Shown here: positions 1 through 4,967 of the stretch, piece by piece
Layout of the letters: each line of letters opens with the position of its first letter
Numbering within the stretch: the stretch's first letter is position 1
NCBI GenBank assembly: GCA_041748615.1
Contig: JBGTCY010000183.1
Span: forward strand, 1 to 5,268
DNA from: JBGTCY01 sp041748615
Lineage (GTDB): Bacteria; Bacteroidota; Bacteroidia; Chitinophagales; CAIOSU01
DNA length: 5,268 bases
Direction of reading: 5' to 3'
Notes under the pieces: generated by a model
The model's database searches: none
Told to the model about the DNA's origin: nothing
Seen by the model: only the letters and a program-made list of their open reading frames with translations
Program-made: the position numbers and the translations under genes

Positions 1-102
1 GTAAATCAAGTCAGGCAATGGTTCTACGCAATAGCCTCCACTGACATTGCTTACAACCTATTTCAACTCTACAAAGAAGATGCTGTATTAATTAGAACTT
101 AG
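1..102 (+). CDS. possible 3' end of a gene entering from the left, 33 aa visible
   Basis: Frame 1 is open from the first base to a TAG at 100-102 and would give the last 33 residues of a protein, ending KEDAVLIRT. The composition is protein-like (mixed hydrophobic and aromatic residues, QWFYAIASTDIAYNLFQLY), but the stretch is too short to assign to a family. An open frame of 33 codons occurs by chance fairly often, so the support is modest. It would be convergent with the gene at 88-936 and overlap its stop-codon end by 15 nt. It could also be a chance open frame. Confidence 0.4.
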   Translation, partial: VNQVRQWFYAIASTDIAYNLFQLYKEDAVLIRT

Positions 103-936
103 CCTTATTGTTTTAATTTTTTGGTCTAATGGAGCACGCCAATCCACATTGTGCTTTTTACAAATTAAGTTTATTTGTGATTCTCGTAAAAGACGAAGAA
201 CCCGTCTGAAAAACTTGTCGCCAACTTGTTTGCCTCTTGTCTTGCGTAATATCCGAACCATTTCGTCCGCAATATACATTGTGTTTGTTTTTTTAGAATA
301 AAAAATAATTCCTGTTGATTTTAGTTCATTAATTACAGTGTCAATTTCAATCTTAGCAACTGGAACAATTAGATAATTTATCAGTTTCACTTCTTCCTGT
401 GAAAGTCCAAGTTCTGTTGATAGAGTTTGCAGAATTGATTGTTCGTCTGATGTTATTTTTTTGTCTTGGTTGTTGCTTTCGTCATTGTGATAAGCTGTAT
501 GTAAACAAGAGCGATAAATTTTATAATCTTTTTTTCGCTGCTCGTCAATTTCCGATTTTTCGTTTTCAATTGCTTCTTGAAACGCTTTTAGTTTCCTGTC
601 AAATTCGGTAAGTTCTTTCTCATATAGTCGGGCAAACCAATCTTGTTTAAGTATACAGTTTCCGTCTCTGGAAATTATGTCTGTTAGAATGTCAAGTTGT
701 GATATGCTATTTGCAAATTCCGACTTTACATATTCTGCAAACTCGTCCGAAACAAGGTTGAATACTTTAGCAACATTGATGTTGTCCATATTTTTTAAGT
801 CCCTGCTTGTATCACTGAGAATTTTATCTACCTCTACTGCATTTTTCGGGTTGTCTGCGAGTATGCTGTCAATAATTTTGAGGAAAGAATTTTTCTCAAA
901 TGAATTGAGGTTTTCAAGAATTGCTTCTAATTTCAT
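88..936 (-). CDS. hypothetical protein, 282 aa, coiled-coil middle and basic C-terminal region
   Basis: I do not recognise this protein. It is soluble, with no signal peptide or membrane segment. Residues about 1-90 look helical and acidic. Residues about 100-145 are rich in E, K, D and Q in a heptad-like pattern (EKELTEFDRKLKAFQEAIEN), suggesting a coiled coil. Residues about 165-235 look like a compact mixed alpha/beta domain, possibly winged-helix-like. The last 50 residues are strongly basic (RILRKTRGKQVGDKFFRRVL) and end in a helix-turn-helix-like or SAP-like stretch, which could bind nucleic acid; this is inference only. The ATG at 934-936 has an A-rich leader and no Shine-Dalgarno, as is usual in Bacteroidetes. 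The protein stops at RLSSN soon after the basic helix, so a C-terminal truncation is possible. The gene is visibly A/T-rich: bases 121-180 contain 21 G or C of 60, against 39 of 60 at 3601-3660. That fits acquired DNA. Confidence 0.8.
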   Translation of the reverse strand: MKLEAILENLNSFEKNSFLKIIDSILADNPKNAVEVDKILSDTSRDLKNMDNINVAKVFNLVSDEFAEYVKSEFANSISQLDILTDIISRDGNCILKQDWFARLYEKELTEFDRKLKAFQEAIENEKSEIDEQRKKDYKIYRSCLHTAYHNDESNNQDKKITSDEQSILQTLSTELGLSQEEVKLINYLIVPVAKIEIDTVINELKSTGIIFYSKKTNTMYIADEMVRILRKTRGKQVGDKFFRRVLRLLRESQINLICKKHNVDWRAPLDQKIKTIRLSSN

Positions 937-1000
937 TGTCTTTGTTTTTGTTGATTTGATTTATATTGAATTACCTACTAGTGTTCGTAATTTCATTGTC
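928..1000. repeat. 13-nt direct repeat spanning two start codons
   Basis: The sequence TAATTTCATTGTC occurs at 928-940 and again at 988-1000, exactly 60 bp apart. Read on the minus strand, each copy holds an ATG plus AAATTA, so both the 282-aa gene and the short upstream ORF start with the same four bases of leader and the codons for M-K-L. The match is read directly. Whether it reflects duplication is inference. Confidence 0.6.
961..996 (-). other. 11-codon upstream ORF with a Shine-Dalgarno-like site, possible leader peptide
   Basis: On the minus strand an ATG at 994-996 opens a frame MKLRTLVGNSI that stops with TAA at 961-963, 24 nt before the start of the 282-aa gene. An AGGAGGA sequence lies at 1009-1015, 12 nt upstream of this ATG, which is slightly far for a standard ribosome binding site. 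The 13 nt around the ATG (988-1000) repeat exactly at the start of the downstream gene (928-940), so both ORFs begin ACAATGAAATTA. It could be a leader peptide, a relic of a duplicated or replaced gene start, or chance. Confidence 0.25.
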
Positions 1001-1150
1001 AGTTCGTGTCCTCCTACAATTGCCCAACTTGTTTATTTGATAGACTACACTATTACATAACATACCCCAATAAGGTATAACAGTTTTGGTCATTCTGACT
1101 GTGATAATAACACATTTTAGTCAAATATCCATTTTGTTTATCGGATTATT

Positions 1151-1178
1151 CATTCCCCCGGTTCCATCTGCCGGAATG
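1151..1178. other. imperfect hairpin with a 3-nt bulge
   Basis: The left arm CATTCCCCCGG (1151-1161) pairs with the right arm CCGGAATG (1171-1178), giving eight pairs interrupted by a CCC bulge around a 9-nt loop, TTCCATCTG. No T-run follows on either strand, so it is not an obvious intrinsic terminator. It lies about 100 nt upstream of the transporter gene and could be a regulatory site or a repeat remnant. Confidence 0.3.
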
Positions 1179-1277
1179 TATCGCTCTTGTTAAACCCAAT
1201 CCGTGAATACCCTCGTTTCGTTTCAGTGCAAAACAGGAATACAATCTTTAAGGATTTGAGAAAGTGCATATTAAAAG

Positions 1278-2321
1278 TTGATAACTGACTTTCAAAAAAG
1301 CCTATACTACAACTTAAAAAGCAGCGCTGATTCTCTCATGATTTCTGAACGCTCCAACATCCGCTTGCAGGCTTTGGCTTTTGTTGTCAGTATCATCCTG
1401 ATGGCGGTTAAATTTTTCGCTTACTTCGTTACAAACTCAAATGCCATCCTCTCCGATGCTTTTGAATCCATCATCAATGTAGTTGCCGGTGCGTTTGCGT
1501 TGTACAGCATTATCCTTGCCGCTAAACCAAGAGACCGCGACCATCCTTACGGGCATGGTAAAGTTGAATTTCTTTCTGCCGGATTGGAAGGCGCGTTAAT
1601 CATCATCGCGGGCATTTTCATTATCGGAAAATCGTTTTACAATTTTTTTATTTTCCGTGAACTTCAACAGCTTGAATTGGGAATCCTGCTGATTGCAATT
1701 TCCGGGATTGTCAATTTCGGAATGGGTAAACTGTTGGAAAAACGGGGATTACGAACTCATTCCCAGGCGATGTCGGCAGACGGAAAACATTTGCTTTCTG
1801 ATGCTTACTCCACTTTCGGACTGCTTGCCGGATTGATGCTGGTATATTTTACCGGATTGAATTGGTTAGATAATGTAGTTGCAATTCTCTTCGGAATCAT
1901 CATCATCATCACCGGTTTCAAAGTACTGCGAAAATCCATTTCCGGCATCATGGACGAGGCTGATTTTGAATTGCTGGAAAATCTCATCGGAATTTTGAAT
2001 CAGGCGAGAAGAGAAGAATGGATTGACATTCACAACCTGCGCGCCATCAAATACGGACCGGTGCTGCATGTGGATTGCCATGTCACGCTGCCGTGGTATT
2101 ATGACCTGCGCGAAAGTCATGACGCTTCGGAAAAGCTGGCTGAAATGATTCGCAAAGAGGCGGGCAGAAACGTGGAGTTTTTCATACACAACGACCCCTG
2201 CGTGCCGGACTCCTGCAAAATCTGCCGCATGAAAAATTGTGCCGTGCGCCAGCATGATTTTGAAAAAAAAATTGAATGGAATCTTGAGACTGTGCTGAGA
2301 AACAGCAAGCACCGGGTTTGA
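1278..2321 (+). CDS. cation diffusion facilitator (CDF) family divalent metal transporter
   Basis: This inner-membrane antiporter would export a divalent metal ion (Zn, Fe, Mn, Co or similar) in exchange for protons. Hydrophobic segments lie at about residues 32-51, 62-82, 103-125, 133-150, 177-193 and 198-216, the six helices of the family, followed by a cytoplasmic domain (about 220-305). Family signatures include SNAILSDAFESIINV in helix 2, HPYGHGK at 89-95 and KHLLSDAYSTFG in helix 5. H171 and D175 match the helix-5 half of the transport site known from E. coli YiiP; the helix-2 half reads E63 and N67 instead of two aspartates. The C-terminus adds a cysteine-rich tail with C308, C313, C316 and C321. 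An in-frame TAA at 1272-1274 makes the TTG at 1278 the earliest start. The ATG at 1338 (M21, just before MISERSNIRLQ) leaves the full family core intact at 327 aa and is about as likely, perhaps more so. Metal specificity cannot be read from the sequence. Confidence 0.93.
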   Translation: MITDFQKSLYYNLKSSADSLMISERSNIRLQALAFVVSIILMAVKFFAYFVTNSNAILSDAFESIINVVAGAFALYSIILAAKPRDRDHPYGHGKVEFLSAGLEGALIIIAGIFIIGKSFYNFFIFRELQQLELGILLIAISGIVNFGMGKLLEKRGLRTHSQAMSADGKHLLSDAYSTFGLLAGLMLVYFTGLNWLDNVVAILFGIIIIITGFKVLRKSISGIMDEADFELLENLIGILNQARREEWIDIHNLRAIKYGPVLHVDCHVTLPWYYDLRESHDASEKLAEMIRKEAGRNVEFFIHNDPCVPDSCKICRMKNCAVRQHDFEKKIEWNLETVLRNSKHRV

Positions 2322-2339
2322 ATTTCATGTGAATGAAAT
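2322..2339 (+). terminator. perfect 7-bp hairpin directly after the transporter stop codon
   Basis: ATTTCAT (2322-2328) and ATGAAAT (2333-2339) pair perfectly around the loop GTGA, starting one base after the TGA. The stem is A/T-rich and the T-rich stretch TGTTTTGTTTGAATTTT only begins about 14 nt further on, so it is a weak intrinsic terminator candidate at best. It could instead act as an mRNA 3'-end stabiliser. Confidence 0.35.
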
Positions 2340-2370
2340 CAGATTCATCATCCTGTTTTGTTTGAATTTT

Positions 2371-2442
2371 ATTCCTTCTTCCAAGGTAAAGAACTCCAAT
2401 CGCGCTGCGCCTGCCGGAGGCAGACAGACCTGCCAATCAAAG
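2371..2442 (+). repeat. dispersed repeat, copy 1 (left of the toxin-antitoxin-like module)
   Basis: This copy shares blocks in the same order and orientation with 3086-3140: ATTCCTTCTTCC, then AAGGTAAA, then a variant of ACTCCAATCGCG, and finally CCAATCAAAG. Near its left end CCTT (2374-2377) and AAGG (2383-2386) can form a 4-bp stem. Between the CGCG and the final block it carries about 20 extra bases relative to copy 2, including a GC-rich hairpin CTGCC-GGA-GGCAG (2411-2423). It does not code. It is probably one member of a short intergenic repeat family; that is inference from two copies only. Confidence 0.65.
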
Positions 2443-2593
2443 CAACCAATAGCCGTATGAAATAAACAGGGATAAGTTAATAGCTTGAGGGGGAAAGCGG
2501 AACCGATAAAATTTGGCAGGCTGCTTTAGTATGTTGGTTCGATAAGACACTCGTGCCAAGTTAGCAGTAAGTTCATTTTTTGAGTTTTTATTG

Positions 2594-2601
2594 TAACTTT
2601 G
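2594..2601 (+). promoter_or_regulatory. Bacteroidetes-type -7 promoter element TAACTTTG
   Basis: TAACTTTG matches the Bacteroidetes -7 consensus TAnnTTTG exactly and lies 38 nt before the antitoxin ATG, a normal distance for a short leader. The -33 element (TTTG/TTG about 19-21 nt further upstream) is poor: the sequence there reads GTTCA. The strict match and position make it the likely promoter of the two-gene module. Confidence 0.5.
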
Positions 2602-2620
2602 GGTTATAAATAATTCAAAT

Positions 2621-2634
2621 AAATATTGATATTT
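2621..2634. promoter_or_regulatory. small palindrome in the antitoxin leader, candidate operator
   Basis: AAATAT (2621-2626) and ATATTT (2629-2634) form a perfect 6-bp inverted repeat around TG, between the -7 element and the antitoxin start. Type II antitoxins commonly repress their own promoter by binding such palindromes. The surrounding sequence is extremely A/T-rich, so the palindrome could be chance. Confidence 0.25.
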
Positions 2635-2639
2635 AAACC

Positions 2640-2849
2640 ATGAAAGTTATAGTTGATATTCCCGATAATGAAGCAACTTTTGGAATGAAAGTTTTAAGAA
2701 GCCTTTCATTTGTAAAAAAGGCAAAGCCTATGACTACATCTGCCGCTGCGCTTTGGGAAGACCTTAAGGAAGCCGCTGAACAAGTACGATTGCACAAGCA
2801 GGGAAAAATTAAACTTAAAACCGCTCAACAGCTTTTAAATGAGCTATAG
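2640..2849 (+). CDS. putative antitoxin of a type II RelE/ParE-type toxin-antitoxin pair, 69 aa
   Basis: This small protein begins with a beta-strand-like segment (MKVIVDIPDN), continues through a linker (residues about 15-33) and ends in a helical, charged half (residues about 34-69) closing on AQQLLNEL. That plan, its position and its size fit the short antitoxins that precede RelE-like toxins in Bacteroidetes: an N-terminal part for dimerisation or DNA binding and a C-terminal helix that wraps the toxin. Specific family membership is recognised from its general look, not from a search. The gene overlaps the toxin gene by 11 nt (ATGAGCTATAG), so the two are translationally coupled. A -7 promoter element and a small palindrome lie upstream. 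The leader has no Shine-Dalgarno. Because the toxin appears truncated, this antitoxin may now be free of its normal partner. Confidence 0.75.
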   Translation: MKVIVDIPDNEATFGMKVLRSLSFVKKAKPMTTSAAALWEDLKEAAEQVRLHKQGKIKLKTAQQLLNEL

Positions 2850-3066
2850 GATAATCCCTACGCATCGCTTTGAAAAAGAACTCAAACGACTGGCTAAAAA
2901 ATTTCCTTCACTAAAAAACGAGTTTGCTAAATTCATTGCCGGTATATCAGAAAATCCCGAAAAAGGTGTTTATATCGGTAATAACTGCTATAAAATACGA
3001 TTGGCGATTGCCTCAAAAGGAAAGGGCAAATCTGGCGGGCAAATTGAGGGGGAAATCATTTTTTAA
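2839..3066 (+). pseudogene. RelE/ParE-superfamily toxin, C-terminally truncated (75 aa)
   Basis: The N-terminal part is a clear RelE/ParE-fold toxin, a family whose members cleave mRNA on the ribosome or poison gyrase. It has strand 1 (SYRIIPT), two helices (RFEKELKRLAKKFP and SLKNEFAKFIAGI), the ENPEKG turn and the next strand (GNNCYKIRLAIAS), followed by the KGKGKSGG motif at residues 60-67. In relatives this motif leads into the last two beta strands (typically RVITYV and a hydrophobic strand ending near IYDKSE) and a short helix, for a total of roughly 100 residues. Here the protein continues QIEGEIIF and stops. About 25-35 residues, including strands and residues usually needed for activity, are absent, and I could not find them in another frame downstream. 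The toxin is therefore probably inactive; a short functional variant is less likely. Its start lies within the end of the antitoxin gene. Confidence 0.75.
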
Positions 3067-3085
3067 GATGTAGTTTACGCTTATC

Positions 3086-3140
3086 ATTCCTTCTTCCCCG
3101 AAGGTAAAACACCTCAATCGCGGGACGCTACCAATCAAAG
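3086..3140 (+). repeat. dispersed repeat, copy 2 (right of the toxin-antitoxin-like module)
   Basis: This copy has the same blocks as 2371-2442 in the same orientation: ATTCCTTCTTCC, AAGGTAAA, CTCAATCGCG and CCAATCAAAG. It has three additional bases (CCG) that lengthen the terminal hairpin to CCTTC (3089-3093) and GAAGG (3100-3104). The GC-rich hairpin insert of copy 1 is missing, replaced by GGACGCTA. It begins 20 bp after the stop of the truncated toxin. The rest of the gap between the toxin and the next gene (3141-3214) shows nothing identifiable. Confidence 0.65.
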
Positions 3141-3214
3141 AAAGGCATGGACGTACGAAGCAAGCGCAAAAAAATTATAGTCAATCGCCTGTGATAATGC
3201 AGAAAAATGAGCAG

Positions 3215-4870
3215 TTATCTTACCACCGTCAGCGGACCGTTCAGCACTTTGCTGACGTCTTTGAGTTTGATGATGTAGTAATAAGTGCCATCGGGTACCG
3301 GGTTGCCGTTATAGCGACCGTCCCACGGAATGGTGTAAGGATTGAGCGAATAAACGATATCGCCCCAGCGGTTCATCACGATGATTTCATTGTTGGGGAA
3401 CAATTCGAGATAACGGATATTCCACACGTCATTCACTCCGTCACCATTGGGCGTGATGGCGTTGGGGATGAACAGCACATTGCGCGGGTCAATGTCTTCA
3501 TCAATGAACACGACTACGGTGTCCGCGCCTTTGCATCCGAATTCGTTGGAGACAATGAGCGTGTAGGGCGTGGTTTCAAACACGGTGGCAATCGGGTTTT
3601 GACAGGTAGCGCAGTTGAGCGAACTGTCGGGCGACCAGGCGTAATCCAGCCCGCCTTCGCCATTCAACTGAACGCTCGCCCCGATATAGACTGTCGTGTC
3701 TTCACCGGCATCAGGCGTGGGTAGCGGGAATACATCCACCACGAGCACGTTGCTGTAAGCGATGCAAGTCGAATCCTGACCGATGACAGTTATCGTGTCG
3801 CCATCATTGAGCGATGAAATGATGAACACGCTGGAGGGCGCGTTTTGCACCGGTACGCCATTGATGAAAAACTGGTATTCGATGAAATCTTCATTGATGT
3901 ACAACACCACCGTGTCGCCATCACATATGGTTTCAAGGTCGGAGTTGACATCGAAATTCTGACTTACGTTGGCAAGCGCGAACGGGGTGTAGGAATAATC
4001 ATCCCACGCATCCACCTGCAAGGAACTCAGCGCTCCGGTGGCATAGCTGACCTGCCCGACATCTTCCCACCACGGAATGTCGCGCCACATCACGATGTTT
4101 TGATAAATGCCGTCCTGCGGCTCTTCCCATGTGAGGCGCAAATCAGCGGGGTCGCTGCCCGTCATGCGGTAAATGCGGTGATAAAAAAACGGGTTGATTT
4201 CGCAGACCACCGGTTGGCGCACCGCGCGGTTATAGCCTTCCGTAGTGGCATCCACATTCGCCATGCGCGTTTTGAAAACATGAGGCGCTAGCGTGTTGGG
4301 TGAAATATAGGCGGGGCGATAGCGCACCGTTCCGATACTGCTGCCCACCGGAAAAATATATTCGCCAATCGTATCCGTATGCCGCGCCAGTCCGCCATCA
4401 TCCAAACTGCTCACGAATCCATCTCCATTGTTCAGCGTTGCCGCCAAATCTGGATTTGTCACCGTCACCGTATTCACATCCATGTTAAACTCGCGGTCAT
4501 TCAGTTGCATCACTCCTTCCACGATGACATCGAGGTCGCCAAACTTCACCCCGGTTCCCCGATGGTCGAGATTGTAATAATGCGTGATGTCAATTCCGCG
4601 AATTCTTTGCGTATCACCAAGAAAAACAACCGCACCTTCATCCGGCTCATTGAATCCCGTGTTGCCCGCGTTGTTCGTCCAGTTGCCAAACATGAAAACA
4701 GTGTCTTCATTATCAAACGAGCCGTTCAACTCGCTGAGGTAGTCGCCATGAATGGAAATGAACGCGCCATCTTTCAATGAAATCAGCGCGCCCTGGTTAC
4801 TCACCGTCAACTGCGCGGCAAGGGTGAAAACCGATAAAGAAAATAAAAATGTGGAAACAATTTTGTTCAT
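3215..4870 (-). CDS. T9SS-exported surface protein with Ig/PKD-like and gliding-motility C-terminal (CHU_C) domains, 551 aa
   Basis: Residues 1-20 form a signal peptide (MNKIVSTFLF, ending LAA-Q), so the protein enters the periplasm via Sec. Residues about 21-300 are beta-rich with many N, D, G and T residues and resemble Bacteroidetes surface-protein modules I cannot name. Residues about 305-382 look like an immunoglobulin-like repeat (CDGDTVVLY ... SNVLVVDVFP), and 386-456 are a clear PKD/Ig-like module (PDAGEDTTVYIGASVQLNG ... SNEFGCKGADTVVV). Residues about 466-551 are the CHU_C or gliding-motility C-terminal domain: FIPNAITPNGDGVNDVW, MNRWGDIVY, WDGRYNGNPVPDGTYYY and a final GPLTVVR. In T9SS such type B domains direct transport across the outer membrane, leading to surface attachment or release. 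No catalytic domain is visible, so an adhesin or structural role is likely. The ATG at 4868-4870 is chosen because the earlier in-frame TTG (4898-4900) overlaps the promoter element and would put ten polar residues before the signal peptide. Confidence 0.93.
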   Translation of the reverse strand: MNKIVSTFLFSLSVFTLAAQLTVSNQGALISLKDGAFISIHGDYLSELNGSFDNEDTVFMFGNWTNNAGNTGFNEPDEGAVVFLGDTQRIRGIDITHYYNLDHRGTGVKFGDLDVIVEGVMQLNDREFNMDVNTVTVTNPDLAATLNNGDGFVSSLDDGGLARHTDTIGEYIFPVGSSIGTVRYRPAYISPNTLAPHVFKTRMANVDATTEGYNRAVRQPVVCEINPFFYHRIYRMTGSDPADLRLTWEEPQDGIYQNIVMWRDIPWWEDVGQVSYATGALSSLQVDAWDDYSYTPFALANVSQNFDVNSDLETICDGDTVVLYINEDFIEYQFFINGVPVQNAPSSVFIISSLNDGDTITVIGQDSTCIAYSNVLVVDVFPLPTPDAGEDTTVYIGASVQLNGEGGLDYAWSPDSSLNCATCQNPIATVFETTPYTLIVSNEFGCKGADTVVVFIDEDIDPRNVLFIPNAITPNGDGVNDVWNIRYLELFPNNEIIVMNRWGDIVYSLNPYTIPWDGRYNGNPVPDGTYYYIIKLKDVSKVLNGPLTVVR

Positions 4871-4897
4871 GCTGCTGCCCGCTTTGGAAAAGCAGTT

Positions 4898-4905
4898 CAA
4901 AGATA
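4898..4905 (-). promoter_or_regulatory. Bacteroidetes-type -7 promoter element TATCTTTG
   Basis: On the minus strand TATCTTTG matches TAnnTTTG exactly, 27 nt before the ATG of the T9SS cargo gene. The expected -33 position has only a T-run (TTTT) and no TTG. Together with the signal peptide it supports the ATG at 4870 as the true start. The whole divergent intergenic region (4871-4967) is only 97 bp; no comparable element was found for the plus-strand gene. Confidence 0.5.
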
Positions 4906-4967
4906 CTAAATTGTAGAGTGTAAAATGAATTGGAACCCGCTCCGTTACTTGAATAAAACCGAATCAC

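Larger units (their letters stand above)
937..1277. other. 341-bp intergenic region between divergent genes
   Basis: This gap lies between the minus-strand 282-aa gene and the plus-strand transporter, so it should hold both promoters. It contains the 11-codon ORF and the repeat described separately. It also has a small inverted repeat, ATACC at 1062-1066 and GGTAT at 1074-1078, and a larger bulged hairpin at 1151-1178. I find no exact TAnnTTTG element on either strand. For the transporter the nearest resemblance is TTG at 1187-1189 with TACCCTCG at 1208-1215, which is too degenerate to call. No further gene is evident. Confidence 0.6.
2322..2639. other. 318-bp intergenic region upstream of the toxin-antitoxin-like module
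   Basis: From left to right the gap holds the hairpin after the transporter, repeat copy 1 (2371-2442), about 150 bp with nothing I can identify (2443-2593), a -7 promoter element (2594-2601) and an A/T-rich leader with a small palindrome (2621-2634). No reading frame here looks coding. Confidence 0.6.

Noticed and set aside
399..1060. Plus-strand open frames at 399-611 and 677-1060
   Set aside because: They are antisense to the 282-aa gene, with hydrophobic Phe/Leu/Ser-rich composition typical of the complement of Lys/Glu-rich coding DNA.
1866..2436. Minus-strand open frames opposite the CDF transporter and its 3' flank
   Set aside because: The plus strand encodes an unambiguous transporter. 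The minus-strand frames have low-complexity runs (for example DDDD from the Ile codons) and no recognisable features.
2536..2542. GGTTCGA resembling a tRNA T-arm in the gap before the antitoxin
   Set aside because: There is no matching acceptor stem, anticodon arm or CCA end around it, so no tRNA is supported.
2485..3055. 12-nt match TTGAGGGGGAAA at 2485-2496 and 3044-3055, the second just past the point where the toxin loses homology
   Set aside because: A 12-nt match is expected about once by chance in a window this size. It may be involved in the toxin truncation, but the evidence is too thin to call.
3067..3108. In-frame sequence after the toxin stop (DVVYAYHSFFPE) as a possible remnant of the missing toxin C-terminus
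   Set aside because: Only a faint resemblance to the VYLL-type strand, and most of it overlaps the dispersed repeat copy; chance is more likely.
3191..4780. Long plus-strand open frames (3191-3724, 3845-4291, 4379-4780) opposite the T9SS gene
   Set aside because: Their translations show no domain logic, and they lie antisense to a gene with a full signal peptide, PKD and CHU_C domains. They are shadows of its codon composition.
4871..4900. TTG at 4898-4900 as start of the T9SS cargo gene (561 aa)
   Set aside because: It overlaps the TATCTTTG promoter element and would place ten polar residues before the signal peptide; the ATG at 4870 is preferred.
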